A DNA stretch of 64,000 nt from Blepharisma japonicum (Eukaryota > Ciliophora > Heterotrichea > Heterotrichida > Blepharismidae). The position numbers and the translations under genes were made by a program. Positions within the stretch are counted from its first letter, which is position 1. Each line of letters opens with the position of its first letter. Under the pieces are notes generated by a model, which saw only the letters and a program-made list of their open reading frames with translations, was not told the DNA's origin and did no database searches. The stretch is from positions 1 to 64,000 of the forward strand of contig CATKHK010000013.1 of assembly GCA_949751835.1 (NCBI GenBank), given 5' to 3'. Shown piece after piece: positions 44,506 through 57,000 of the stretch.

Positions 44506-47500
44506 TTAGTTAAAGTTATCCTTTAAGCTTTTAAATAATGATTCCTTTGATAAGAGTTCTTTTGGGTTTCCAATTTCAGACACCTTTCCATCTTGCATCA
44601 CAATAATTAGGTCACTTTCCATTACTGTACCTAGTCTATGAGCAATAGTCAAGATTGTGCATCCTTGAAATTTATTTTTAATTAATTCTTGTATTTGATG
44701 GTCAGTGTTTTGATCAATTCCTGCTGTAGCCTCATCAAATAATATTATTTTGGTGTGTGTAAGCATAGCTCTCCCTAAACTAATTAACTGCCTTTCTCCT
44801 GCTGATATATTTGAGCCGTCTCCTTTTATTTCATAGTCTATAGAAAATCTTGCTAAATTTACTTCTTTTAGCGCATTTTCTACTTCGCTATTGGATTTCA
44901 ACTTGCAGGGATCCAAATTATCCTTTAAATCACCTGAAAACACTAAAGGATCTTGAGGGACAAGAGTAATTACAGACCTTAATTTACTCAGTCCAATCAT
45001 GGCAATATTCGTTCCATCGATTAAAATTGACCCTGAGCTGATTTCTACTAATCTGAGCAGGCATAAATAAATGGATGATTTTCCACTACCAGTTCTACCA
45101 ACTAATCCAACCCTTTTCCCAGCTTCAATAGAAAAATTGACACCTTTTAAAATAGTTGGGGTATTAGGTCTATATTTCATTTGGACATTTTTAAACTCAA
45201 TTGATGGGGATCTAGGCCAGTTTTCTAGATTTTTATCTGAGCTTTGCTTATGTGGATTTTCACTTGTAATATCCATATATACTTTAGCCCTCTCAACTGA
45301 TATCAACTGGTTTTCAAGTTCCGCCCAGTCAATAACCATATAATATATATTAATCGGCAAAGGAACTACATATGCCAAGGATAGCCCAACAACGCCTAAG
45401 GAAATACTGTTCCTATACACTACAATTAATGCAAACATCAAGCAAAGCACACTTGAGCCTAGCAGCCCTAAATTCACAACCAGCCAGCATCTGCAAGCAG
45501 ACATTGAATATAATAATCGTGAATTTGTGTCAATTAGTCTGCAATTTTTTATATGGAAATTTTGAGTTTGTTTAAAAGTTCTAATAATTTTAGCGCCAGA
45601 CAAGGTTTCTTCAAAATTATTCAAAATCGGAGAATTTGAAATTGCCTCAAGTCTTATCAGTTCTCTTGCAGTGCCTAAATACATGTCTTTTATCTGTAAC
45701 GAATAATATATCCAAAATGGTAAAATTATAATTAAATAGGGGAAATATATCAAAGCAAGAAATACCATTGATAAAACTTGCCAAATCTGTGCAATTGCGC
45801 TGGCTATAGCCCTAGGAACCATTTCATCTACAGAATTGAGGTCTTTATTAAGCCTATTCAAAATCCTCCCTAATGGTGTTATGTCATAGAATAAATTGAC
45901 AGGGGCTCTTATGAATGATTTTATCATTTTGTTGTGAATGAATCTTGATGATCGGATTCCAATTATTGCCATTGTGAAAACAGCTCTAATAAAAGCAAAA
46001 ATAGTGCCACCAACCCTGAAGAGTATATATAAAAGTAAATAAGTTTCTGTGTCATCTGGGTTCGTGCTCCATTCTTTTAAAATAATATCTGCTATCATTC
46101 TGGTAGCTGCCCAAAGTCCCATTGATAAAAAAGCAAGTGAGATCATTAAATATCCTCCTGAATAACCGAAATAGTCCTTGAGGATTTTCATGTCAACTTT
46201 TCCTGATTCTTTGTCTTCGTCCTCTATCAGCTTTGTATGTGTTGAATGCATTTCTTCGATTTCAGAAGGTTTGTTGTCTTCAATATCTTGAGCTATATGC
46301 AAGGAGTCAGGAGATGAGTCTTCTATTATAGAGCCATTTTGAAGAACAATAACACGGTCAACTTTATTTAAAATATTCAGGCGGTGAGTAACTAAAATCC
46401 TTGTTTTTTGAGATAATAAGTTTAAAAAACATTTGTTCATGATGTGATTTGCGACAAAAGTATCAACTGAGCTTAAAGGGTCGTCTAACAAATAAATGTC
46501 TTTATCTGCATAAACAGCTCTTGCAAGACAAACTCTCGCCTTTTGGCCTCCACTGAGATTTATACCTCTTTCCCCAATTTCTGTTAAATCTTTGTTTGGT
46601 AATGAATTTATGTCTTGAATTAGGCAGCAGGCGTCAATAACCTTTAAATACCAAGACTCATTATATGGTTTTCCAAACAAAATATTATTTCTTAAGGAGT
46701 CATTTTGCAGCCATGAATCCAGTGAAGGAGCATATGCAATACTATCAGTCACCTTTAAAGTTCCAGATTTTAACTTAAGCTCCCCCATAATTCCATTTAA
46801 TAGCGATGATTTTCCACTCCCAACAGTTCCTACTACTGCAATAAATTCTCCTTTATTTGCCTTCAAGCTAATTTTATTTAAAACGCTTTTATCTCCATAT
46901 GCAAGTGTACATTCTTTTAAATCGACTGTATCTGAACTTGGCAGTCCTTCCAAATCAGGTAAATCAATTAATCCTTGTATTCTCCTGCAGCTTACAATAC
47001 ACATTATAAATTCTGAAATAAGCCAAGGAATCTCCTGCAGAGAATCTTGCAGTATCAGTAAGGTTGTTAAAGTTACAAATGCTGTTCCTGGATCTAATGG
47101 CTTTTCCATTACTAAAGTGTAATACATAAATACAGCGGCTGCAGTTATGCTGGGGACTATCCAGAAGAAAAAATACGTAGTTCCTCGCAATATTTGTAAT
47201 TTCCTCAAAAGTGACAATTCCCGCGCCCTTACATCCTCAATTTTCGTTTTAAAAAATTTTTCCCATACATAAGCTTTAATCATTTTTATGTTTGCAAGCA
47301 TCTGAGTGGTTGCTTCAACTCTTCTGTCTCTTTCTCTCATAATTCTTCCTGAAAATTTCCCAACAGCTCTCGTAATCACTGTGTTTAATGCTAAACAAGC
47401 AGTTAGCGTAGCTAAAGCTGCGTATACAGCATTTCCTACTTGATAATATATCAAATACATTGATAAGCCTGCTTGCAAAGGAGCTGATATAAAGAGGCTT

Positions 47501-48090
47501 AAATTTTTGAAGCCATCACAAACTTTTCTGACATCCACTTGCAAAATATTTACTCCTGTGCCTTCAGGAATTCTTGCAACTTTTAACACTTTGCAAAAAA
47601 TGGCATTAGATAGTGAACTTTTTATTTTGATTTCGATTAGTTGATTTATTCATAAAAGTCGGCCTTTCAAAACTTGTGTTGTCAGGGTAACAAATGTGAA
47701 ACTTATAGTCAACAGTATTCCTATTGATAAGAACTTTTCTTGGGTTTTTAAGTAAGAAATCAATAGCTGAATAAAAAGAGGTGAAGAAAAATCAAAAAGC
47801 GAAACAAGATTCCCAAGTATAATCGCACTGGATATAAGTTTACCATTTGAAAAAAGCAGTGCTTTGTATAATGAATAGCGAGATAAATAAGAAGTTAAGG
47901 TCTCATTTTGAGATGAGTGTTCATCTGGTAATGGGTATGCATCTTCTGGGCTTATTTTGTTTTTCTTGCTTATTGAAATAATTTGCTTTACTCAGGAAAA
48001 AAAAATGCTCGAGGAAAAGCTGTAAGAAGAAGCTATTGGAAAGTAAGAAGAAGAGCCGTCACCTTGTGTGTTTAATGGTTGAAGCTCCAT
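44506..48090 (-). CDS. ABCC (MRP-type) full ABC transporter, copy 2 (1194 aa)
   Basis: ATG 48088-48090 (MELQPLNTQGDGSSS) to TAA 44506-44508. Same architecture as its neighbours; NBD1 VGTVGSGKSS, LSGGQKARVCLARA, LLDDPLSSVD; NBD2 GRTGSGKSS, ISAGERQLISLGRA, ILFDEATAGID. Unlike copies 1 and 3, the last 1027 residues contain no TGA Trp at all: every Trp there is TGG, while the N-terminal ~165 residues do use TGA. 214 nt separate its stop from the start of copy 1. Confidence 0.93.
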
Positions 48091-48250
48091 CAGATAAGAA
48101 TAATATATCTGACATATTTCATAAAAGAGAAAAATTGTTAATTATATCAAGTAGGCTTGATAATTATTAGGCTTTTATCCTAGATTTAAAAAAAAGCTTT
48201 CTATTGGATAAATTCTATAATTAAAATAGGAAAAACCTAATTTATAGCAA

Positions 48251-51200
48251 TTAATTAAAATTATCCCTCAAATTCCTAAATATAGAATCCCTAGAAAGGA
48301 GCTCTTTAGGACTCCCAATTTCAGCTACGACTCCATCTTTCATGACAACAATCAAATCATTTTCCATGACAGTCCCCAACCTATGTGCAATTGTGAGTAT
48401 CGTGCATCCTTGAAATTTATTTTTAACTACTTCTTGGATTTGTAGATCAGTATCTTGGTCAATCCCAGCAGTTGCTTCATCAAACAAAATAATTTTCGTA
48501 TGAGCCAGCATTGCTCGTCCTAAGCTTATAAGCTGCCTTTCGCCAGCTGACAAGTTAGATCCGTCTGATTTTATTTCATAGTCAATAGAAAATTTTGACA
48601 AATTCACTTCTCTTAATGCTTTTTGTATTTCTTCATGACTTTTTATTTTGCAGGGATCCAAGTTATCTCTTAAATCCCCAGAAAATACTAATGGATCTTG
48701 AGGGACAAGGGTTATTGAAGATCTCAGCATATGCAGACCAATCATAGCAATATTGACGCCATCAATAAAAATTGTCCCAGAATGAAGCTCAACTAAGCGT
48801 AAAAGGCATAAATATATTGATGATTTCCCACTGCCAGTCCTCCCAACTAGTCCAACTCTTGTCCCAGCTTCAATAAATAGATTTACCCCTTGCAATATAA
48901 TAGGTGTATTTGGTCTATATTTCATATAGACTTCTTTAAATTGAATTGATGGAAGACTAGGCCAGTTTAGTAAATTTTTATCTGTTGATATTTCACTAGG
49001 ATTTTCTGAAATTATGTCTATATACTGCTTAGCCCTTTCTACAGCAATAATCTGGTTTTCTAAGTTTGCCCAATCTCCTACTAGTCTTAAAATGTTGTGT
49101 GGCAAAGGCACAACATATGCAAGTGATAGTCCTACGATGTCAATTGGAACATCATATCTAAAAATAATTACAAGTGCAAATAATACCCAAAGCACGGTTG
49201 AACTTAGCAGTCCTAAAGTAACTGAAAGCCAGCACTTGCATGCAGCTTGTGAGTACAATAGCCTTGAATTTGCATTAATTAGCCGATAATTTTTCTGCTT
49301 AAAATTTTCACTTTGTTGAAAAGTCCTAATGATTTTTATCCCTGAAACAGTTTCTGAATAGTGGTTAAGAATTGGAGAGTTCGATATAGCCTCAAATCTC
49401 CTTAATTCTCTTGCCGCACTTAAATATAGCTCTTTTATCTGTAAAGAATAATATACTAAAAACGGTAGCACTATTGTAATAACAGGAAAATATATTAACC
49501 CCACCGCTACCATGGAAGTTACCTGACAAGTCTGAGCAATAAAAGCAGCCATTGCCCCTGATATATTTTCATCAATAGAATTTAAATCTTTATTAAGCCT
49601 ATTCAAAATTCTCCCTATTGGTGTTACATCATAAAAAAGGTTTACTGGAGCTTTAATAAAAGATTCAATCATTTTATGATGGACAAATTTAGATGCGCTG
49701 ATTCCTACAACAGCCATTAATAATAAAGCTCGAATATAAGAAAAAATGTTCCCTCCAACCCTGAATAGTAAATATAAAGGCAAATATTCGTCAATACCGT
49801 CAGGGTTTGAGGTCCAGTTTTTTAATATGATGTCTCCTATCATACGAGTTATAGCTCATAGTGCCATTGATAAGATTGCGAGCAATGTAAAAAAATAGCC
49901 ACCAGAAAATTTTAGATAGTCTATATATAAATGGCTGTTAATTCTGCCTAGGACTTTTTCTTCTTTTTCAATGAGTTTTGATTGGAGAGGGGCTGGCTCT
50001 TCTATTTCAACTGTGCTGCTTTCTTTTATTTCTTCTGTGATTTTGATTTTGTCTGGAGAAGAGTCTTTTTTAATAGAACCGTTTTGAAGTACAATCACAC
50101 GGTCGACTTTGTTTAAAATATTCAGGCGGTGTGTGACTAAAATTCTTGTCTTTTGAGATAACACGTTTAAAAAGCACTGGTTCATGATATATTTTGCAAC
50201 ATAAGTATCAACTGAGCTCAAGGGGTCGTCTAATAAATAAATGTCTTTATCTGCATAAACAGCTCTTGCGAGACAAATTCTTGCTTTTTGGCCTCCACTG
50301 AGATTTATACCTCTTTCCCCAATTTCGGTTAAATCTTTATTAGGCAGAGAATTTATGTCTTGAATTAGGCAGCAGGCATCAAGCACTTTTAAATATCAAG
50401 ACTCATTATATGTTTTTCCAAACAAAATATTATTCTTCAAAGTGTCATTCTGTATCCACGAATCTAAAGACGGTGCATATGCAATATTATCAGGGACACT
50501 AATAAACCCTTCTTTGATCTTCAATTCTCCCATTATGCTATTCAGAAGTGACGATTTCCCGCTCCCCACTTCTCCAACAACCGCTATAAACTCCCCTTTT
50601 TTTACCTCCAAATTAATATTTTTTAAAATATTTTTATCCCCATGTGCAAAAGTACAATTTTTTATCAAAACTTTGTCACCGTTATTCATTTCGTCTAAAT
50701 CAGGCAAATCAATCAAACTTTGCACTCTCCTGACGCTTACAACACATATTAATAGCTGAGATACTAATCATGATAAATCCTGCAAAGAATCTTGCAATAG
50801 AAGCAGTGTGGTTAAGGTCACGAACGCGATTTCCGGGTCAAGATTTTCTTTCATAATTACTGTATAATATACAAAAACAATGGCAGCTGTGATGCTAGGG
50901 ATTACTCAGAAAAAGAACCTAGAAGTTGCTATAAAAAGCTTTATTAGGCGTAAAATACTTAATTCACTTGCCCTTATACTATTGATTTTTGTCTTAAAAA
51001 CGTTTTCTCATACATAAGCTTTAATCATTTTTATATTTGTTAACATTTGTGTGGTAGCTTCTATACGTTTATCTCTATGCGACATTATTCTGATAGAAAA
51101 TCTTTGGACTCTTCGAGCAATAAAAGTATCCATAGCAATACAAATAATTAAAGTCCCAAGAGCAGCAAATACAGCATTTCCTACTTGTTGGTATATTATA

Positions 51201-51841
51201 TACATTGATATCCCAGCTTGCAGAGGACAAGTAATAAACATGTTTAAATCTCTGAGACCTTCATAGATTTTTCTGACATCAACCATAAGGATGTTTACTC
51301 CTAAATTACTAGGAATTGAGGCTGCTTTTAAGAGTTTTGAAAAAATTACGTTTGATAGTGAGCTTTTAACTTTTAGTTCTAGAAGTTGGTTAGATCATGA
51401 GAATCGGCCTTTTACAAGCTGATTTGTTAATGTGACAAATATAAAGCCAAGCAATAAATAAAATCCTATAGATAATGGCTTTTCTTCTGATTTTAGATAT
51501 GCAATAAGTAGCTTAATAAAAATAGGGGATGAGAAGTCAAAGACTACAACAATGTTTCCAAGTATAGTGACTAGTAGCAGAAGCTTTCAGTTTGATAAAA
51601 ATAATGCTTTAAATAGTCTGTATTTTGAGACATATTTGGTTAAGTTTTCATGCTCTATCAAATGCTCGTCAGGAAGAATAGGTATATCATCTTGCTCAAG
51701 CTTTAAATTTTTTCCTAATAAAAGCATTGGCTTTACTCATGTAAAAAAAAGCATAGAAAAAAATCCTGGAGATCTTGAGGGGACTCGGAAATAAGGGACA
51801 GTGATTTTTCTTTGTGGACCAATTTCTTGAAGTTCAAGCAT
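48251..51841 (-). CDS. ABCC (MRP-type) full ABC transporter, copy 3 (1196 aa)
   Basis: ATG 51839-51841 (MLELQEIGPQRKI) to TAA 48251-48253, with several TGA Trp codons (for example at about 49854, 50394, 51006). NBD1 VGEVGSGKSS, LSGGQKARICLARA; NBD2 GRTGSGKSS, LSAGERQLISLGRA, ILFDEATAGID. Blocks shared almost word for word with copy 2 (LIQDINSLPNKDLTEIGERG, VNLFYDVTPIGRILNRLNKD) show a recent local duplication; copy 1 is more diverged. Confidence 0.93.
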
Positions 51842-52330
51842 TTTAGTTTAAATAATTAATTATTTCAGATTATTTATTAATTTGCATAAACTCCTAAGAG
51901 ATCTGATGATAAAATAGCAATAAAAATCTAAATAATCTTATTTTGTTTCTTAAGATTTTATTTATTAGAGCAATATATAATTTCAATAATAAACACTTTA
52001 GTAACTATTAATAAAATTAAATTTTGGTGTCAATATAAGCTGTATGATTGATTTATAATCATTTATTACTTATTTAGCAAATTTATATTAAATTATTTAG
52101 AGGGTAATTAATTTATGAAAATATTTCTTTTCTGAAAAAATAATAGGAGGCTAGTCCTCAATTCGTATTTTTAATATAAAACTATTTTAATTCTTTAGCT
52201 TTTAATTTCGTATCCTCTAAAACTATAATTAATTTGAGCTCTATTAATTTTGAATTATTTACAGACTTTTAAAATTAAATATTTTCTGATGAAGGAAATA
52301 AAATTTTAGATGAAAATATATAATTAAGCA
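51842..52330. other. AT-rich divergent spacer
   Basis: Upstream of the ABCC array and of the tRNA-like gene. Nothing else recognised. Confidence 0.45.
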
Positions 52331-52403
52331 TCAGGGGTAGCTCAGTGGTAGAGCGTTCGACCAGCAAGACGATCGGCCCCAGGTTCAAATCCTGGTCCCT
52401 GAC
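52331..52403 (+). tRNA. tRNA-like gene, isotype uncertain (10-nt anticodon loop)
   Basis: Acceptor TCAGGGG / TCCCTGA, D arm GCTC-AGTGGTA-GAGC (A box), T arm CCAGG-TTCAAAT-CCTGG (B box), discriminator C. The anticodon region pairs best as GTTCG / CGATC (one mismatch) around the ten-base loop ACCAGCAAGA, which has no U33 before any triplet. It shares the TCAG...CTGAC ends with the two tRNA-like genes near 19.8 kb. Isotype not assigned. Confidence 0.7.
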
Positions 52404-52410
52404 TTTTTTT
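52404..52410 (+). terminator. Pol III terminator (T7)
   Basis: Seven T immediately after the discriminator base of the tRNA-like gene. Confidence 0.75.
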
Positions 52411-52625
52411 ATTCGGCATAAGATTTTTTATAAGATACACTTTTATGTTTCCATTCATTATTTGCCTTATAAAATTTAATCAAAAGTATGACACGATTTA
52501 TTTCGGTTTTTTGGTGCCTTTTTCGTTCTAAACAAAGTTAATTCTTGTTAAATTTATTTAATCTTCATCTCCATAATAAATTCAGTGGAAATCTAAAACA
52601 TCTTTTTATGTAATACATAAAACTA

Positions 52626-53570
52626 ATGTCTCAAGCTGTCGAAAATCCCTGGGAAGAAAATCTTCAATTTGAAGAAAGCCCAGAAATAGGGGAAGCTTCA
52701 CCGAAAAGAGACAGCGAAGGTAGTCTATATGACAATTACGGACTTAGCAAGCCAGAAGAAGTTGTTGAATATGAAAATGCCATGAATGAAGTTTCTCAGA
52801 AGCTTTCCAAAGCAAGCGAATACGTTGAATCTCTCAAGCAGAAAAAAGTTAAGCACCAAAAGGAGCTAGAAATGTAAAACCTATTCAGACTTGAGCAAGA
52901 AAGCGAATCATTTTTATATGAAAATGAGTCTGTCAAGAAAAAAATTGAAGCAATGGAAAAAGATTTAAATCAGCTTCAACTTTCCCAAAAACGCACAGCA
53001 AGCACACATGCATCAATAAGCCCTTCAGAACAAAACTTTTCTCTAGTAAGTAACGACAGCTCTAAAAGTGAGTCAAATACAGTTAACGCACTCAAAGCGC
53101 AAATTGCTGAACTTAAAAAAGTTTTTCAAAATCAAGAGCAAGCTTTACAGAAATTCCAATACATAGTACAAGAAACCAACGAAGATAATGAGCAATTCAA
53201 TAACTTTTTAGGAGGATTTGAAAATGATAGAAGTAAAATTTCGTTTTTAATGAATTCCTTTGCCCTGAGAAAAAGTATGTTTGTAGATGGGCCTTCTATT
53301 ATCCCAATGTCCCCTGTTTTGAAGGCTGATGATGACTCTTCATTATTTGCAAGCAGCTTGCTAGGATTTGAGTCTGATTCGGAATTTGTAGTTGAAGAAG
53401 GAAGTAAAATTCTACTAAACCTTAGTGATGAAGAAGAAACACCAAAGAAAAAGCCAAAGAAGCCTGAAACTCCAGTGAAATTATACAGAAGAGATAGACA
53501 TATCAGAAGACCAAGGAATTTGATTGAAAAAATGATGTTCAAATCACATCTCTGCTTATTCCATATATAG
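52626..53570 (+). CDS. Hypothetical coiled-coil protein (309 aa), one intron
   Basis: Exon 1 52626-52873, intron 52874-52888, exon 2 to TAG 53568-53570. Acidic N-terminus (WEENLQFEESPEIGEASPKR), coiled coils at about residues 45-120 and 150-190, Ser-rich and acidic linkers (LNLSDEEETPKKKPKKPETP) and a basic C-terminus (LYRRDRHIRRPRNLIEKMMF). No family recognised; splicing makes the coiled coil continuous. Confidence 0.72.
52874..52888 (+). other. 15-nt intron
   Basis: GTAAAACCTATTCAG with an in-frame TAA; removal gives KELEILEQESESF, an uninterrupted helix. Confidence 0.87.
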
Positions 53571-53608
53571 CTTAGAGATATGGTAATTTATTATAAGATA
53601 AATTTAAG

Positions 53609-53857
53609 TTAAATAGCATCAATTTCAATCCCGTATTTCTTCAAGCCTGTATATGAGAGCAGTCTCCGCTCATTTCAATGAGTCATATTCTGCCCGACAG
53701 CTAGAACTGCCTCCTATTCAAGCTGGACTCTCTTTTCAATTGCCAAAGGAGGTATCAAAACACTAGGAAGCAGTCTCTGGTAGTTTAGGACACTCAAAGA
53801 ATCGTGGATTCCCCAAACTGAGACGTTTGTAAGGGAGTTACCCTGAACGACCTGCAT
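53609..53857 (-). CDS. Hypothetical short protein (77 aa), one intron
   Basis: ATG 53855-53857 to TAA 53609-53611 with a 15-nt intron at 53714-53728. Product begins MQVVQGNSLTNVSVWGIHDS, continues LSVLNYQRLLPSVLIPPLAI, and after splicing reads EKREAVLAVGQNMTHWNERR and ends TGLKKYGIEIDAI. Trp is TGG once and TGA once. GC is clearly higher than in the flanks and the peptide looks like a compact, constrained protein, but I do not recognise the family. Confidence 0.65.
53714..53728 (-). other. 15-nt intron in 77-aa gene
   Basis: Minus-strand GTCCAGCTTGAATAG with an in-frame TAG. GTC rather than GTA at the 5' end makes it weaker than the other introns. Confidence 0.65.
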
Positions 53858-54059
53858 TTTAAATTGAATTATTAGATAAATTAGTTAAAATATTTCAAAA
53901 ATATCTTTTGAAGATCACTTATGATAGATATATATAAAAATTTTCAAAGGTATATTGCTTAGAGATTAGTAAATAAGACAATCTAAGATATGATTATTAA
54001 AAATTATTTTAAAGATTTAATTTTGTTGGTCATCATTTTCTTCCTTAAATAATGATTTA

Positions 54060-57000
54060 TTAATCTTCAATGTCAGCATCTTCGTCTAGTTTAATATTAT
54101 CTTCGTTGAATATTATATTATCAATAGGATCTTCTAATTGTACTAAGATTTCAGTATTTTCTTCTGATTCACTTTCAAATTCTTTGTCTTCTTGATTATC
54201 AAGATTGTAATTTTCATTAGATTGAATTTGTTGGGCTTGAAGACTTTCATCTTTTAGCGTATAAGTTTGTGACAGTTTGTTAATTTCTTCTAAAAGTGTG
54301 TCAATGTAGGGCTCTTCTATAAAAGTTTTTCCATATAATATCCTGAAAACTGAAGCCTCAGCATTTAAAGTTCTAATAATTTTTTGGACAGTTATAATAT
54401 CGGTCGTATCTTTATTGATTTTTTTATCTAAAATTGATTGAGTCTTATGAATGATATGAAAACATCCATTTACAATTGTGTCTTTATAAATAAGATATTG
54501 GTTGAAATCGCTATTTGAGAAGAATTCACATATTTCAAATGGAGCGCCCTTTCCATTTTTTACATTATAAAACTCCAAAAGATCTTCTCCCATTTGTCTA
54601 GTAAAATAAATATAAATGTTGAATGAAAGTTTTATAATCCGTTTATTTGTGTTATAAAGATATTTAATTTCATCAAAATCAAATGCTTCTTTATAAAAAA
54701 TTTCCTCAAGCTTTTTATCATCATAATTCATAGCTTTATGTTCAATATCGAAATTTATAAATTTAAAGAAGTATTCATCTCATTTTGTGGAATTTATAAT
54801 AAGAGCGAGACACTCAGTAAACATATCATTCACATATTTTTTCTCAAGCTGTTTACTAAGGCAATCTTCTTTTATATAAAATATTTCAATTAGATTGTTT
54901 ATCAAAACAATATTCAAAGACTCTCTTTCTATATTTTGAGGATTTTTTATGTATTTATCAATATTTTTTAAAACTTCGATTGGATAACAATAATAAAATT
55001 TTTTTTTGAAATTGGATGGAATGAATGAATAAGTGCAAGTCAATAGAGCATATGCACAATACATTAAAAATAATTGCGAAATTTCTTGTTCAGGAATAAA
55101 CTCTCTATATTCATTTATAAGAGCCAAAATGTCTTCACATGTTTCTCTAATTTTTCCTTCCTTGGCTTTCTTTCACAATCTATACATAAGTAATGCCATA
55201 CTTTTTAATTCTATTTGATTAGCATAATCAATATAAATAGATTCTTTTTCGACTAATAATAAAAACAAGAGAGCCTTTCTAAGTGACTCAAACGGTTTGT
55301 CATCAATATTAAAATTTTTCAAAGTTTTTATTGCTTCTTCTGTTAATGCTTCTTTAGATGCTTTGGTCAGATTAATACATGGAAAAGGCAAATTTCCTAA
55401 ACACTTTCCTATATATTTCAAAAAATAAAATAGTGTCTTATTTCCAAACTCTGGTATAAATTTGTTTCCACATTTGTTGAAAGTATTTATTGTTCTTTTG
55501 AGCATAGAAATTTCTCCAACGACGCAAATACAATATTCAATTTTTTTTTCAAGACTTCTTCCTGTAGATATCGAAATTCTGTAATCACTTTCAGTTCCTC
55601 CGCCATACTGAGTACGCTCATAAATCAATTCACTGAGAGTATGTAAAAAGACTTTTGCTACATCTTTAAATATAATATCTTTTGGAACAAGCCAATATTT
55701 TCCTTCAATATCAAAAGAATAAATTTTGTTATTAGATTTATTCAGAATAAAATCACTTCTAATATACAAACTGCTCATCACAACATGTGTAGCAAAAGGC
55801 AGCAATCTTGTATACTTCCCTGGAGTTATTATGGTTATTCCTAAAGGGAATAAAATGAACTCCAAAACAAGGCTTCTCATAGACTCCTCAATCATATTTT
55901 CCATTCCTATAAGCAATTTGATGACATTTTCAACTATAAAAATAAAAGCTTCCATCTCAGCCACATCAAAATTCAGTTTAATTTCACTCAAATTTATCTC
56001 TTTAGATGACATCAGCATTAAAGATAAAGCAACACAGTATTCAATGGCTTCCATGGTATTTTTTCTGAATTGGTCGAAAATATTGCGATTTCAGCAAAAT
56101 AAGTATTTTATTCAATTTTCAAATCTATTGGATTCTCCTCAAGTCATCTCTTGAATATGCTGAAAAAAACCTTCAGATGGAATATTCAGATATTCTTGAT
56201 TTACTTTTAATGTGAAATTTTTCTTCCAATTTATTACAGTGATAAGCTGTTCAAGAATTTTAAGATGCTTTAATTCTTTGAAATAGCTGACTTCCAATAA
56301 TTTATTATATTCATTATTGTCCAAAAAATAGAGCCTCATTAAATTTTTGCAATCTTTTTCAGGAATTATTCTCAATAATTTCCAGAATCCTGCAATTGCT
56401 AAACCATAGCCCAAAACTTCTCTTCCATGAAATCTTTCATCAATAAACATAAGAGCTGTTAAAGCGCTTTTATATCTCACATATGATCCTACCTTAAATT
56501 CATTAAATGGGATAAAAGGTCTTGACAATTTAAATATAAATGAAATCAGATACCAGCACGATAAATCTGCAAGTCTTAATGAGTTTGCTATTAGCATGCA
56601 TATTCTGGTATGCAAGTCACTAAAAGAATCAAGCAACAAGGAAAGGGGAATTAATGGATCAAAAATACTAGAAAATAAATTAAAAAACTTTGGAAGCACC
56701 ATTTGGCAATTTCTAATAAAGTCTACAGTAGATTGATTATATAAAATAGTTATTGAAGCTCTTTGCTGGAGATCGTACAAAACTGTTGCTACATGCTTAA
56801 GAATTATAAATAGCATTTTGGGATCTAAATTGTTATTTGCTGATAAATAATTCCCATCATAAAATCTTTTTGATAAAAATGCAAATTCATCCTTTTGCCT
56901 TGAAGTTTCAAGATATTTATCAAATTCTGAGTTGGATACTGCGAAGCTATTATATAATTTAACAATTTTTGAGATATTTTCCTTTTTATCAATAAAAGGT

